From positions 1 to 46,574 of the forward strand of contig REBP01000110.1 of assembly GCA_007692665.1 (NCBI GenBank): a stretch of DNA of 46,574 nucleotides, in the 5' to 3' direction. Shown piece after piece: positions 32,256 to 40,261 of the stretch. The notes beneath the pieces were generated by a model. That model had not been told where the DNA came from, ran no database searches, and worked only from the letters and a program-made list of their open reading frames with translations. Every line of letters starts with the position of its first letter. The stretch's first letter is position 1. This DNA comes from Gemmatimonadales bacterium. Lineage in GTDB: Bacteria; Gemmatimonadota; Gemmatimonadetes; Longimicrobiales; Gaopeijiaceae. Both the position numbers and the translations under genes were made by a program.

Positions 32256-33028
32256 ACCCTGCGGACCTCCGGCCGGGCGGGCGAACCTCCGAGCCCTCCC
32301 GGCCGGCGGCCGCCCGGCTGCCTTGGCTCGGCGGGGCGGTCCTGGCGGTCCTCGTGCTGGGGGCCGTCGGGGGAACCGGGGCGACCGGGGTGCCCGGGTC
32401 CACCGGAGCGTTCGGGTCCACCGGAGCGCTCGGGCTGACCGGCGCCCCGGCCCTCGCATCGGCCGCGCCCTCTTCGTTGACGGTGGCGTTCCACGGCCTG
32501 GGGTCCACCTTCCCGGACGGGGCGCCGGCCCGGGTGGCCGGTGGCTTCGGGGGAGACACCTGCCTTGCCTGCCACTGGGAGTTCGACGACGCGGAGGACG
32601 CGGTGGGCTCCCTCCAGGTGTCGGGGGTCCCGGAGGCGTGGAAGCCGGGCGAACGCTACACCCTCGACATCGAGGTGAAGCGCCCGGGCATGGTGGTGGG
32701 CGGGTTTCAGCTCGCCGCACGCTTCACTTCCGACACGACGCAGGCCGGCGCGTTCCGCATCCCCGAACAGGAGTCCGGGCGGATCGCGGTCCTCGACGAG
32801 GGTGGGCTCCTCTTTGCCCAGCACACGGAGGACGGGATCCCGGCGGAGAACGGGGCCGGGCGGGTCCGGTGGAGCGTGATCTGGGAGGCTCCGGACGAGG
32901 AGGCGCCCGGCAGGCCCATCCCCGGAACCGCCGAGGTGGTGCTGAACGTCTCGGCAGTGGCCGGCGACGGGGACCGTTCGCAGATGGGCGACTACGTCTA
33001 CAGCGCCGAGTTCCGAATCGCGCGCTGA
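32252..33028 (+). CDS. CxxCH-containing choice-of-anchor/Reeler-like protein
   Basis: 258 residues from GTG 32252, coupled to the Vgb-like gene. The N-terminal 60 residues contain a hydrophobic helix and eight Gly-X-Thr/X-like repeats (GSTGAFGSTGALGLTGAP) resembling collagen-type triplets, encoded by an 18-bp DNA repeat. GGDTCLACHWEFDD provides a CxxCH heme-binding motif. The C-terminal part GSLQVSGVPEAWKPGERYTLDIEVKRPGMVVGGFQLAARF and GDYVYSAEFRIAR is a Reeler/choice-of-anchor V-like beta-sandwich. If heme is attached, it would be a monoheme electron-transfer or sensor protein exported with the propeller. Function unproven. Confidence 0.7.
   Translation: MNPADLRPGGRTSEPSRPAAARLPWLGGAVLAVLVLGAVGGTGATGVPGSTGAFGSTGALGLTGAPALASAAPSSLTVAFHGLGSTFPDGAPARVAGGFGGDTCLACHWEFDDAEDAVGSLQVSGVPEAWKPGERYTLDIEVKRPGMVVGGFQLAARFTSDTTQAGAFRIPEQESGRIAVLDEGGLLFAQHTEDGIPAENGAGRVRWSVIWEAPDEEAPGRPIPGTAEVVLNVSAVAGDGDRSQMGDYVYSAEFRIAR
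32395..32446 (+). repeat. 18-bp tandem repeat (about 2.8 copies)
   Basis: Units of GGGTCCACCGGAGCGNTC repeat in tandem, and encode the Gly-Ser-Thr-Gly-Ala-type repeats in the N-terminal linker of the CxxCH protein. Tandem repeats of this kind can change copy number. Confidence 0.75.
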
Positions 33029-33131
33029 GTGACCGTATTCCGGCAACCTTCTGGCGTGAAAGCGCGTCGGATTCAGGTGGTTGACGCTGCCACCCCCGCA
33101 GTTGACGGTTTCCCCCCCCAGGAGCGCCATC

Positions 33132-34409
33132 GTGACCGCGGCCGTCCCCCCTCGTCGGGCCCCCCTTCATCGGGCCCCCCTTCGACCCGCACGCACCCGG
33201 CTCCCCGGACTGTCCCCCTTTCTCGCCACGGTGGGTCTGGCCGTTCTCGCTGGATGCGGGGGTGGCGACGCGGGGCCGGCGGAAGGGGAGCGGGTCCAGG
33301 TACGGGACAGCGCCGGGGTCCGGATCGTCGAATCCCGGGCACCGGCCTGGGGGAACGAGGACAACGTCGGGTGGACGGTGTCGCCCACGCCCACGGTCCA
33401 GATCGGGCTGGAAGACGGGGACCCCCGCTACGTGCTGAGCCGGGTGGCGGGGGCCGTGCGGACGCCGTCGGGGGAGATCGTCATTGGCGACGGCTTCACG
33501 AACCAGGTCCGGTTCTTCGATGCGGAGGGGCGCTTCGTGCGGGCGGTGGGCGGGGCCGGTTCGGGGCCGGGAGAGTTCGAGTACCTGCGCGAGCTTCTCC
33601 GCTGCGGCCCGAACTCGATCCACGCCTTCGACCTGAACTGGCAGCTGAAGGAGTTCAGCCTGGCGGGCGAGCTCCTCCGCGAGGTCCCGGTCCGGGTGCC
33701 CGGCACCATCCCGAGTCCCTACAGCCTCAACTGTTCGGTGGGGGGCGCCGTCGTCCTGGCGGGGTGGGGCGACCGGAGCGGCCCGCCGGCCCTCGGCTTC
33801 CACGCGGCCCTGTCCCCGGTCTGGCTCCTGGACGACCTCGGGGGGGAGCCGGTGGCCGAACTCGGAACATTCACGAGCAGCGAGCGCATCGGGATGCCCA
33901 CCGGGAGCAGCCCTCATCCCTTCGGCCGCCACGCCGTGCTGGCGGTGGGAGAGGACCGGGTCCACATCGGGACCTCCGAGAGCTTCGAGGTCCTGGTCTT
34001 TGACCACGCCGCCGAACTCCGCGCCATCTTCCGCGGACCGGCCCCTGACCTGGAGATCCGCCCCGAGCACCTGGCGCGCTACCGGGAGGAGGGGGAGTCC
34101 GCGGAGAATCCCGAGTTCCACGCGCGGATGGCCCGCCAGATGGCCGAGGCGGACATGCCCCCGTCCTTTCCCGCCTACGACCGCCTGGAACTCGACGACC
34201 AGGGGCACCTCTGGGTCCGGGAGTTCCGGAAGCCGGGCGAGGAAGGGCCGTTCTGGCACGTGTTCGACCCCGACGGCGCGCTCCTGGGGCGGGTGAGGAC
34301 CCCCGCCTCCATGGAGATCCTCGAGATCGGTGCCGACTGGGTGCTGGGGCTCCACCGCGATGCGCTGGGGGTGGAGAGCGTCCAGCTCCACGCGCTGGAC
34401 CGGCGGTAG
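33132..34409 (+). CDS. Six-bladed beta-propeller lipoprotein
   Basis: 425 residues from GTG 33132 (AGGAGCG upstream). Signal peptide GLAVLAGC is a lipobox. The propeller is complete: DSAGVRIVESRAPAW, YVLSRVAGAVRTPSGEIVIGDGFTNQVRFFDAEGRFVRAVGGAGSGPGEFEYLRELL, then WVREFRKPGEEGPFWHVFDPDG. It shares the xGSGPGEF segment with the protein at 356. An internal Arg/Glu-rich helix (AENPEFHARMARQMAEADM) sits between blades. Likely a periplasmic or surface sensor or binding scaffold; partner unknown. A 15-bp direct repeat (33155-33184) encodes the Arg-Ala-Pro-Leu repeats of the leader. Confidence 0.8.
   Translation: MTAAVPPRRAPLHRAPLRPARTRLPGLSPFLATVGLAVLAGCGGGDAGPAEGERVQVRDSAGVRIVESRAPAWGNEDNVGWTVSPTPTVQIGLEDGDPRYVLSRVAGAVRTPSGEIVIGDGFTNQVRFFDAEGRFVRAVGGAGSGPGEFEYLRELLRCGPNSIHAFDLNWQLKEFSLAGELLREVPVRVPGTIPSPYSLNCSVGGAVVLAGWGDRSGPPALGFHAALSPVWLLDDLGGEPVAELGTFTSSERIGMPTGSSPHPFGRHAVLAVGEDRVHIGTSESFEVLVFDHAAELRAIFRGPAPDLEIRPEHLARYREEGESAENPEFHARMARQMAEADMPPSFPAYDRLELDDQGHLWVREFRKPGEEGPFWHVFDPDGALLGRVRTPASMEILEIGADWVLGLHRDALGVESVQLHALDRR
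33155..33184 (+). repeat. 15-bp direct repeat in a leader region
   Basis: TCGGGCCCCCCTTCA is repeated head to tail in the first 20 codons of the propeller lipoprotein, where it encodes RAPLHRAPLRPA. Confidence 0.7.
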
Positions 34410-34469
34410 CAGGGCGTCACCCCCGGCTTCGGCGGCCCCCCCGCCTCGCTCACGGCGGCCCGCCCCCGC

Positions 34470-35228
34470 TCACGGCGGCCCCGGAATCCTCGACGGCGGG
34501 GTCTCGGCGCCCCAGGCACCCGGGATCGGCCCGCTCACCGGGCTCGACAGGTCGAACTCGATCATCCAGTCGTAGTCGCCGTCGTACGTCGTGCCGTAGC
34601 GGTAGAAGTTCCCCGGCTCGATCTCGATCCGCCACCCCACCGGCACCCCCGCCGCCTCGGTGCGCTCCGGCGACGCGAAGTCCTGCCGGGTCGCCGACCC
34701 GCCCATCATCGAGAAGCCCCCGTACCAGGTCCGCGTGCTCTCGGTGCCGTCGGGCTCCCGGTGATCGTGCCGGAGCTCGAGCCCCTCGTCCCGGCGCATC
34801 ACGTACCAGGTCCTCGAGCGGTCCCACTCCCCCGTCGCCTCCACCTCCACGTGGAACGGGATCCGCACCTCGCCCGGCTCGCAGTCCCGGAAATGCACGA
34901 GAAGCTCCTCGGTCCCGGTGAGCATGGCGTCACCCTCGGGCGTCAGCACGAGCCCGCCCGGAAACGCGCTTCCGCAGTGGAAGGCGAGGTTGTCGAGGAA
35001 GATGTCCTCCGGCGCCGCCACCGGGTCCGCCGGGGCCGGCGTCCGGTCCTGCGCGTCCTCCGCATCGCGGTCCACGCCGCATCCGGCGGTCAGCGCCAGC
35101 GTCATGGCGAGGGCCAGGGCAGGGCCGAACGAGGCGGAGCGTGCGATGCTGGCCGCGGCACTCGGGGAGGCGCCGGGGAACGCTCGCTCGGCGCCGTGGC
35201 GGGGCGGGTGGCCGTTCAGACTGGACAT
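34470..35228 (-). CDS. Lipoprotein of unknown function (DUF-like beta-rich domain)
   Basis: 252 residues from ATG 35228 (CGGAAG upstream). Lipobox LTAGC follows LALAMTLA. The mature part is beta-rich: FLDNLAFHCGSAFPGGLVLTPEGDAMLTGTEELLVHFRDCEPGEVRIPFHVE, TWYVMRRDEGLELRHDHREPDG, GWRIEIEPGNFYRYGTTYDGDYDWMIEFDLS. Two Cys (HCGSAF and FRDCEPG) may form a disulfide. The pattern of short strands with Tyr/Trp and Asp suggests a sandwich or lipocalin-like fold, but I know no family name. Divergent from the Ig-like/WD40-like lipoprotein gene across 246 nt that holds the motif at 35348 and the TGCCAA-type dyad at 35278. Confidence 0.75.
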   Translation of the reverse strand: MSSLNGHPPRHGAERAFPGASPSAAASIARSASFGPALALAMTLALTAGCGVDRDAEDAQDRTPAPADPVAAPEDIFLDNLAFHCGSAFPGGLVLTPEGDAMLTGTEELLVHFRDCEPGEVRIPFHVEVEATGEWDRSRTWYVMRRDEGLELRHDHREPDGTESTRTWYGGFSMMGGSATRQDFASPERTEAAGVPVGWRIEIEPGNFYRYGTTYDGDYDWMIEFDLSSPVSGPIPGAWGAETPPSRIPGPP

Positions 35229-35277
35229 GGGGCTTCCGGGATGCGGGGGATCCGAACCGGGGCGGCAGGGCCGCCCC

Positions 35278-35297
35278 GCGGAACTGCCAACATTGGC
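35278..35297. promoter_or_regulatory. Dyad GCGGAACTGCCAACATTGGC, similar to the 29.4-kb repeats
   Basis: GCGGAACTGCCAA resembles GCGAAACTGCCAATC of 29455-29471 (copy 3, minus strand). Here it ends in a short perfect dyad, GCCAA-CA-TTGGC. It lies between two divergent lipoprotein genes, where a shared operator would be expected. Confidence 0.35.
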
Positions 35298-35347
35298 GCT
35301 CCGGTCCCGCGGGGCAAACGTGGCCGTGACCCGGACCCGTCGGCGCC

Positions 35348-35360
35348 CGTTTAATCGGCC
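35348..35360 (+). promoter_or_regulatory. Shared upstream motif CGTTTAATCGGCC (copy 2)
   Basis: The 13-mer matches 11058-11070. Here GTGACC (35326-35331) precedes TTTAAT (35350-35355) by 18 nt, a plausible promoter for the gene at 35475 (leader about 110 nt). Confidence 0.4.
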
Positions 35361-35474
35361 TCCAGGACCTCTGCCCGATCCTCCCGGCACGTTGTCGCCC
35401 ACTCGACGGCGTTTCGCATGTCATCCACACCCGGGGAGCCAGGTCGGGGCCTCGAGCTGCAGGAGGGAACTTCC

Positions 35475-37262
35475 ATGTACCACGCAATGCATCGTCCACT
35501 CGCGACCCTGGCCGCAGCCGTGGCTGCGCTCGCAGCCCTCTCCGCCTGCGATACCCTCGACGCCACGGCGCCCGACGCTCCGGTGGCGACGGTGGAGGTC
35601 ACGGCCCCGTCGCAGTCCCTCGCCGTGGGAGACACGGTCCGCCTGGTGGCGGTGGCCTGGGGGAGCGGGGGCGTGCCGCTTTCCGGGCGGACCTTCGCGT
35701 GGAACTCGACAGACACGCTCCGTGCGGTCGTGGATGCGACGGGCCTGGTTCGGGCCCGGTCGGCCGGACCGGTGGTGATCCGGGCTTCCACCGGCGGTCG
35801 CTCGGGCCAGGCGCAGCTCCAGGTGACGCCCCCCCCGTCCCCGCCGGCGCCCACCCCGGTGCTGGCCCTGATGACCCCATCCGAGGTGCTGGAGCGCAGT
35901 GGCGACCTCCAGCTGGCGGTGGGTGGATCCGGGTTCCGGGCGGGCTCGCGCGTGCTCTGGAACGAGATCCCGCTGGTCACGACACGGGTCAGCGATTCCG
36001 TGCTGACCGCGGTGGTCCCGGCGGCCCTGACGGGGCATCCCCAGCAGGTCTCGGTCACGGTGGAGACGGTGCAGCCGTGGCCTCACACCGCGCGACCCCG
36101 GTCCGCAGCCCGGACCCTCCAGGTGCGTCCGCGACCGCTGGCGTCGCTCGACGTGACGCTGGCCGCCAACTACCTCTTCGTGGGCCAGGCCCTGGAGTAC
36201 CAGGTCAGGGTGCGAAACGACCTGGGAGAGGTGGTCCCTCCTCCGTCGTTCCAGTGGAACGTGGGGAACGCCGCGGTTCTGGACATGGACTGGATGGGAC
36301 AGCTCCGGGCGAAGACTCCCGGGCAGACGAGCGTCCGGTTCCAGGTGGGGGGACTGTTCTCCGACGTGCACCTGACGGTGGGCTACGCGCCCTTCCGTGA
36401 CCTGATCGTGGAGGCGCGCCCGCTGGGCGTGTCGGAGCTCTTCGTGCTCTCCATGGACTCCCCCCTGGGGCAGAGGGCGCGATTCGACCGAATCCTTCCC
36501 GTGGGGACCCGTTCCGCCGAGCCGGCGGTGAACCGGGCCGGCACCCGGATCGCGTTCAGCGGCACCGCCGACGACGGGAGCGTGAACATCTGGACGGTGA
36601 ACATGGACGGGAGCGGCCTCGTCCGTCTCACCTCCGACGCCCTTCGCGCCGACCAGCCGGCCTGGTCGCCCGACGGCACCCGCATCGCGTTCCGATCGTT
36701 CCGTTCGGGAACCCCCCGGATCTGGGTCATGAACGCCGACGGCTCGAACCCGGTACCGCTGCTGAACCCGGACTGGGCCCCGGCCCCCATGAACGAGACG
36801 CCGGTCTGGTCGCCCGACGGAACGAGGGTGGTCTTCAGCCGCAGCCACTCGATCCACGGCGGGGCCCAGAGCCTCATGTCGGTCCGGGTGAATGGCGGGC
36901 TCCCGGCGACCTCCATCGAGGAGGTGATCCACGTGCCCGGCCACGACGCCCTGCGTCCGACCTGGCATCCGGATGCCGATGTGCTGGCCTTCGAGCTTCG
37001 GAACCGGACGACGGGGGTGACGCAGGTCATGATGGCCTCGCCCACGACGGGGCAGCTCCTCCACCCCCTCTTCCCGCCGAGCCCGGGCGCGGAGCGACCT
37101 GCCCTCCTGGGGCAGGGCTGGATCGCCGTCATCGCGCCGCGCGGGTTGGGAGGTTCGACCGTCCCGACCCTTCGCATCCAGCAGTACAACGGAACCGGGG
37201 TCGCCCTTCCCATTCCGGCAGAGGTGGGGCGGATCGTGGGGGCGATGCTGGCGCTGCAGTAG
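35475..37262 (+). CDS. Lipoprotein with Ig-like domains and a TolB-like WD40 propeller
   Basis: 595 residues from ATG 35475, with AGGAGGG upstream. Signal peptide AALAALSAC is a lipobox. First half: bacterial Ig-like (BIG2/IPT-type) repeats, e.g. VTAPSQSLAVGDTVRLVAVAWGSGGVPLSGRTFAWNST and VAVGGSGFRAGSRVLWNEIPL. Second half: PD40/TolB-like propeller units, PAVNRAGTRIAFSGTADDG, QPAWSPDGTRIAFRSFRSGTPRIWVMNADGSNPVPLL, TPVWSPDGTRVVFSRSHS. TolB-like propellers in Tol-Pal proteins bind partners near the outer membrane. It precedes a large TonB receptor gene (189 nt gap), so a link to receptor function is plausible but unproven. Confidence 0.85.
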   Translation: MYHAMHRPLATLAAAVAALAALSACDTLDATAPDAPVATVEVTAPSQSLAVGDTVRLVAVAWGSGGVPLSGRTFAWNSTDTLRAVVDATGLVRARSAGPVVIRASTGGRSGQAQLQVTPPPSPPAPTPVLALMTPSEVLERSGDLQLAVGGSGFRAGSRVLWNEIPLVTTRVSDSVLTAVVPAALTGHPQQVSVTVETVQPWPHTARPRSAARTLQVRPRPLASLDVTLAANYLFVGQALEYQVRVRNDLGEVVPPPSFQWNVGNAAVLDMDWMGQLRAKTPGQTSVRFQVGGLFSDVHLTVGYAPFRDLIVEARPLGVSELFVLSMDSPLGQRARFDRILPVGTRSAEPAVNRAGTRIAFSGTADDGSVNIWTVNMDGSGLVRLTSDALRADQPAWSPDGTRIAFRSFRSGTPRIWVMNADGSNPVPLLNPDWAPAPMNETPVWSPDGTRVVFSRSHSIHGGAQSLMSVRVNGGLPATSIEEVIHVPGHDALRPTWHPDADVLAFELRNRTTGVTQVMMASPTTGQLLHPLFPPSPGAERPALLGQGWIAVIAPRGLGGSTVPTLRIQQYNGTGVALPIPAEVGRIVGAMLALQ

Positions 37263-37378
37263 GGGCAGGTGCCGAGCAGGCCAGGCGGCCAGGGTACCCC
37301 GGGGGAGAAGGTGTACCGAGTCGTTACAGGAGCGTCGTCTTTTCGTTGCAGGTTGATCCTCAAGCGTGACAGGGCGGC

Positions 37379-37389
37379 GGGTAGCTTCC
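37379..37389 (+). promoter_or_regulatory. Candidate -10 element GGGTAGCTTCC
   Basis: GGGTAGCTTCC (TAGCTT, TAnnnT) lies about 60 nt before ATG 37451, and resembles the elements near 9664 and 41459. No good -35 was found at standard spacing, so confidence is low. Confidence 0.25.
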
Positions 37390-37450
37390 GCGCAGTTCGT
37401 GGAAGGGTTCTTCACCACGCTTGCCCAAACCTGCAACAGGAAATCGGAAC

Positions 37451-40261
37451 ATGCCGCGCTCCCTCCGTTCCTTCGTACCTCCGCTCGGGCTGGGGCTCGC
37501 CCTCGTCCTGGCAGCATTTCCGGGCGCAGAATCGGCCGGGGCCCAGGCTCCGTCGGCGGGTGCCTCGGTGCAGGGAGCCTCCGGAGCGCCGGTCGCCCTC
37601 GGGTCCGTTTCGGGCCGGGTGGTGAACGTCCAGCTCGGGGCCTACCTCGAGGGCGCGGATGTCCGGATCGAGGAGCTTCGGCGGCAGACCACCACGAACC
37701 GGGAGGGGCGTTTCAGCTTTGGGGCCGTTCCCGCCGGAAGCTACAGCCTCGTCGTGACCTACCTGGGTCTTGATTCCCAGCGGATTCCGCTGACCGTCCG
37801 TTCCGGTGCGGGGGACCCGATCCTCGTGGAGCTGCGCTCGGCAGTCTTCCGCCTCGATGACATGGTCATTACCGGACAGATCGAGGGGCAGGCAGCCGCG
37901 ATCAACCTTCAGCGCTCTTCCGACAACCTCAAGACCATTGTTTCCCAGGATGCGCTGGGGCAGATCCAGGAAGGGAACATCGGCGATGCCCTTGGCCGGC
38001 TCCCGGGCCTTACCGTGGAGACGCGCGCCGGAGTACAGCGGACGGCCACGATTCGCGGTCTCGCGCCCCAGTACAACTCGGTCACGGTGGACGGCTTCAC
38101 GATGACCAACGTGGACGGCAACCGGGACATCGCGCTGGACTCCTACCCCTCCAACACCCTGTCCCGGGTGGAGGTGGTTCGTGCCGTGACCCCCGACATG
38201 CCTGGCGATGCCATCGGGGGAACGGTGAACCTCGTGACCCGGACCGCCTTCGACCGGAGCGGCCGCACCCTCAACGGCAATGTGGGCGGGACCTTCAACG
38301 AAAACCGGAACACCGGGAACCGGCAGCTCGAGTTCACATTGGGGGACCGCTTCGGACGCGACGGGAACCTCGGTGCCCTCTTCACCTTCTCGCACTTCCA
38401 GGATGTCCGGGGCTACGACGTCTCGAACATCGGCTATTCGGTAAGCGCCGACGACCAGTACACCATCACGAACAACCTCGTCTACGACCGCGACGAGAAG
38501 AAGGACAAGTACGGCATTGGCGCCAACCTGGACTTCCGCACTGCGGGCGGTGGTCACCTGTACGTGAAGGGGATGTACAACTACGACTACCGGTGGCTCC
38601 ACCGGCGGGGAACGAACTATCTGCCGGGCACGAACCGGGTCGACAACGTGACCTTCTACCGGGAGCCGAAGAACGTCTTCCAGATGTACATCGCCGGAGG
38701 AAGCCACGACGTGGGGGCGTGGGGGCTCGAGTACCGGGCGGCCTACTCGCGGGCAGACAAGACATATCCCGAGACCTTCCAGGTGACCCAGGGCTTCAAC
38801 AACGTGCAGCTGGCGGTGGATCGCTCCAACCCGAACTTCCCCGTGTTCTCCGTTACGAACGGGGTGGATGTGACCAATCCTGCCGGGTTGCAGCTCCGGA
38901 ACTTCCAGGTGACGCAGGCGCCCCGGGGCGAGGACGAGCTGGCCTTCGAGACCAGCATCAGGAGGGAACTGGCCCTCGCCGGGCTCCCCGCCTCGATTCG
39001 GGCCGGCGTGCGGTACACCACGAAGGAGGCATCGCAGGCACAGCCGGATTACGCACGTTTCACCGTGACGGGCCTGACGCCGGCAGCCCTGGCGGAGCAC
39101 TACAGCAATGACCGGTTCTTCCGGGCCTCCGACGGACGCGCGCGGCTCAGCCCCTTCTTCCCGGACCGGGACCTCTGGCTGGCGGCCTACCGCTCCGGCA
39201 CGGGCTTCACCGCCCAGGAGCCCTTCAGCACGCAGGGGCGGGCCAACACCGAGTGGTCCATCGGTGAGGACATCGCGTCGGCCTTCGCCATGGCCACGGT
39301 GGACCGGGGTCCGCTCCGGATCCTCGGCGGGCTTCGGGCGGAGCACACGCGGAACGACTCCCGGGCCAACGAGGTGGTGATCCAGCGGGTCGACGGCCAG
39401 GACCGGATCACGGCCATCAACCCCCAGGATGCGGCGGGGAGCTACACGAATCTCCTTCCCGGCGTCCACATGCGACTGGAGGTCCGCGAGGACATGGTGG
39501 TGCGCGCCTCGGCGAACCGGACGATCTCCCGGCCTCCTCCGGGAGACCTCATTCCCTCGCTCCAGGTGAACGCCCAGCTCACGCAGCCTGCGGTCATCAT
39601 CGGAAACCCCGACCTCGTGCCGGCCACCTCGACGAACCTCGACCTGAGCGCCGAACTCTACCTGGCCGGGCTCGGGCTGATCAGCGCCGGAGGATTCTAC
39701 AAGGCGGTGGACAACTTCGTGTTCAGCGAGCGGACGCGACTGAACGCAGGCCCCTTCGCAGGCTTCGACGAGGTTCGGCGGATCAATGGCGACGGCGGTA
39801 CCGTCATGGGCGTGGAGCTGAGCTGGGGCCAGCAGTTCTCCACCCTCCCCGGCGCCCTCGCGGGCTTCGGCGTGGAGAGCAACGCCACCTTCCTTCGCAC
39901 CGAGGGGACCTACCCCGGGCGGGAGGATGAGGCCCTTCCCCTCGCCCAGTCACCCTCCTGGATCGCCAACCTGGGCGTTGTCTACAACCAGGGGCGGTTC
40001 ACGGGCCGTGTGAGCGGCATGGCCCGTAGCGATCGGCTTCAGAGCGTCGGGGGCCGCGCCGCCCTGGATCGCTACAACGAAGCAGACCGCAACCTGGATT
40101 TCTCGGCGGAGTTCGCTGCACGGCGCGGGGTGAACCTCTTCTTTCACACCCGAAACCTGCTGGACGTCCCCACCATCGAATACCAGGGATCTCCGGAAAA
40201 CCCGGTCTCCACCTCGTACTATGGCCGGCAGTTCAACGCCGGCATGAGCCTGGCCTTCTGA
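37451..40261 (+). CDS. TonB-dependent receptor with CarboxypepD-regulatory-like N-domain
   Basis: 936 residues from ATG 37451. Signal peptide ends GAQAPSAG. Residues about 50-125 form a carboxypeptidase-regulatory-like beta-sandwich (VNVQLGAYLEGADVRIEELRRQTTTNREGRFSFGAVPAGSYSLVV). The plug follows: NLKTIVSQDALGQIQEGNIGDALGRLPGLTVETRAGVQRTATIRGLAPQYNSVTVDGFTMT...RVEVVRAVTPDMPGDAIGGTVNLVTR. The barrel ends QFNAGMSLAF with the canonical terminal Phe for outer-membrane insertion. This layout resembles receptors for larger nutrients (glycans, peptides or chelates) in Bacteroidota/Gemmatimonadota. Its stop overlaps the next ATG (TGATG at 40259-40263), so it is coupled to a metallophosphatase. Confidence 0.9.
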   Translation: MPRSLRSFVPPLGLGLALVLAAFPGAESAGAQAPSAGASVQGASGAPVALGSVSGRVVNVQLGAYLEGADVRIEELRRQTTTNREGRFSFGAVPAGSYSLVVTYLGLDSQRIPLTVRSGAGDPILVELRSAVFRLDDMVITGQIEGQAAAINLQRSSDNLKTIVSQDALGQIQEGNIGDALGRLPGLTVETRAGVQRTATIRGLAPQYNSVTVDGFTMTNVDGNRDIALDSYPSNTLSRVEVVRAVTPDMPGDAIGGTVNLVTRTAFDRSGRTLNGNVGGTFNENRNTGNRQLEFTLGDRFGRDGNLGALFTFSHFQDVRGYDVSNIGYSVSADDQYTITNNLVYDRDEKKDKYGIGANLDFRTAGGGHLYVKGMYNYDYRWLHRRGTNYLPGTNRVDNVTFYREPKNVFQMYIAGGSHDVGAWGLEYRAAYSRADKTYPETFQVTQGFNNVQLAVDRSNPNFPVFSVTNGVDVTNPAGLQLRNFQVTQAPRGEDELAFETSIRRELALAGLPASIRAGVRYTTKEASQAQPDYARFTVTGLTPAALAEHYSNDRFFRASDGRARLSPFFPDRDLWLAAYRSGTGFTAQEPFSTQGRANTEWSIGEDIASAFAMATVDRGPLRILGGLRAEHTRNDSRANEVVIQRVDGQDRITAINPQDAAGSYTNLLPGVHMRLEVREDMVVRASANRTISRPPPGDLIPSLQVNAQLTQPAVIIGNPDLVPATSTNLDLSAELYLAGLGLISAGGFYKAVDNFVFSERTRLNAGPFAGFDEVRRINGDGGTVMGVELSWGQQFSTLPGALAGFGVESNATFLRTEGTYPGREDEALPLAQSPSWIANLGVVYNQGRFTGRVSGMARSDRLQSVGGRAALDRYNEADRNLDFSAEFAARRGVNLFFHTRNLLDVPTIEYQGSPENPVSTSYYGRQFNAGMSLAF

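Noticed and set aside
35421-37517. 698-codon minus-strand frame
   Set aside because: Antisense to the Ig/TolB-like lipoprotein, which has a strong SD, lipobox and clear WD40-like repeats.
37412-39469. 685-codon minus-strand frame
   Set aside because: Antisense to the large TonB receptor; composition is Val/His/Arg/Gly noise.
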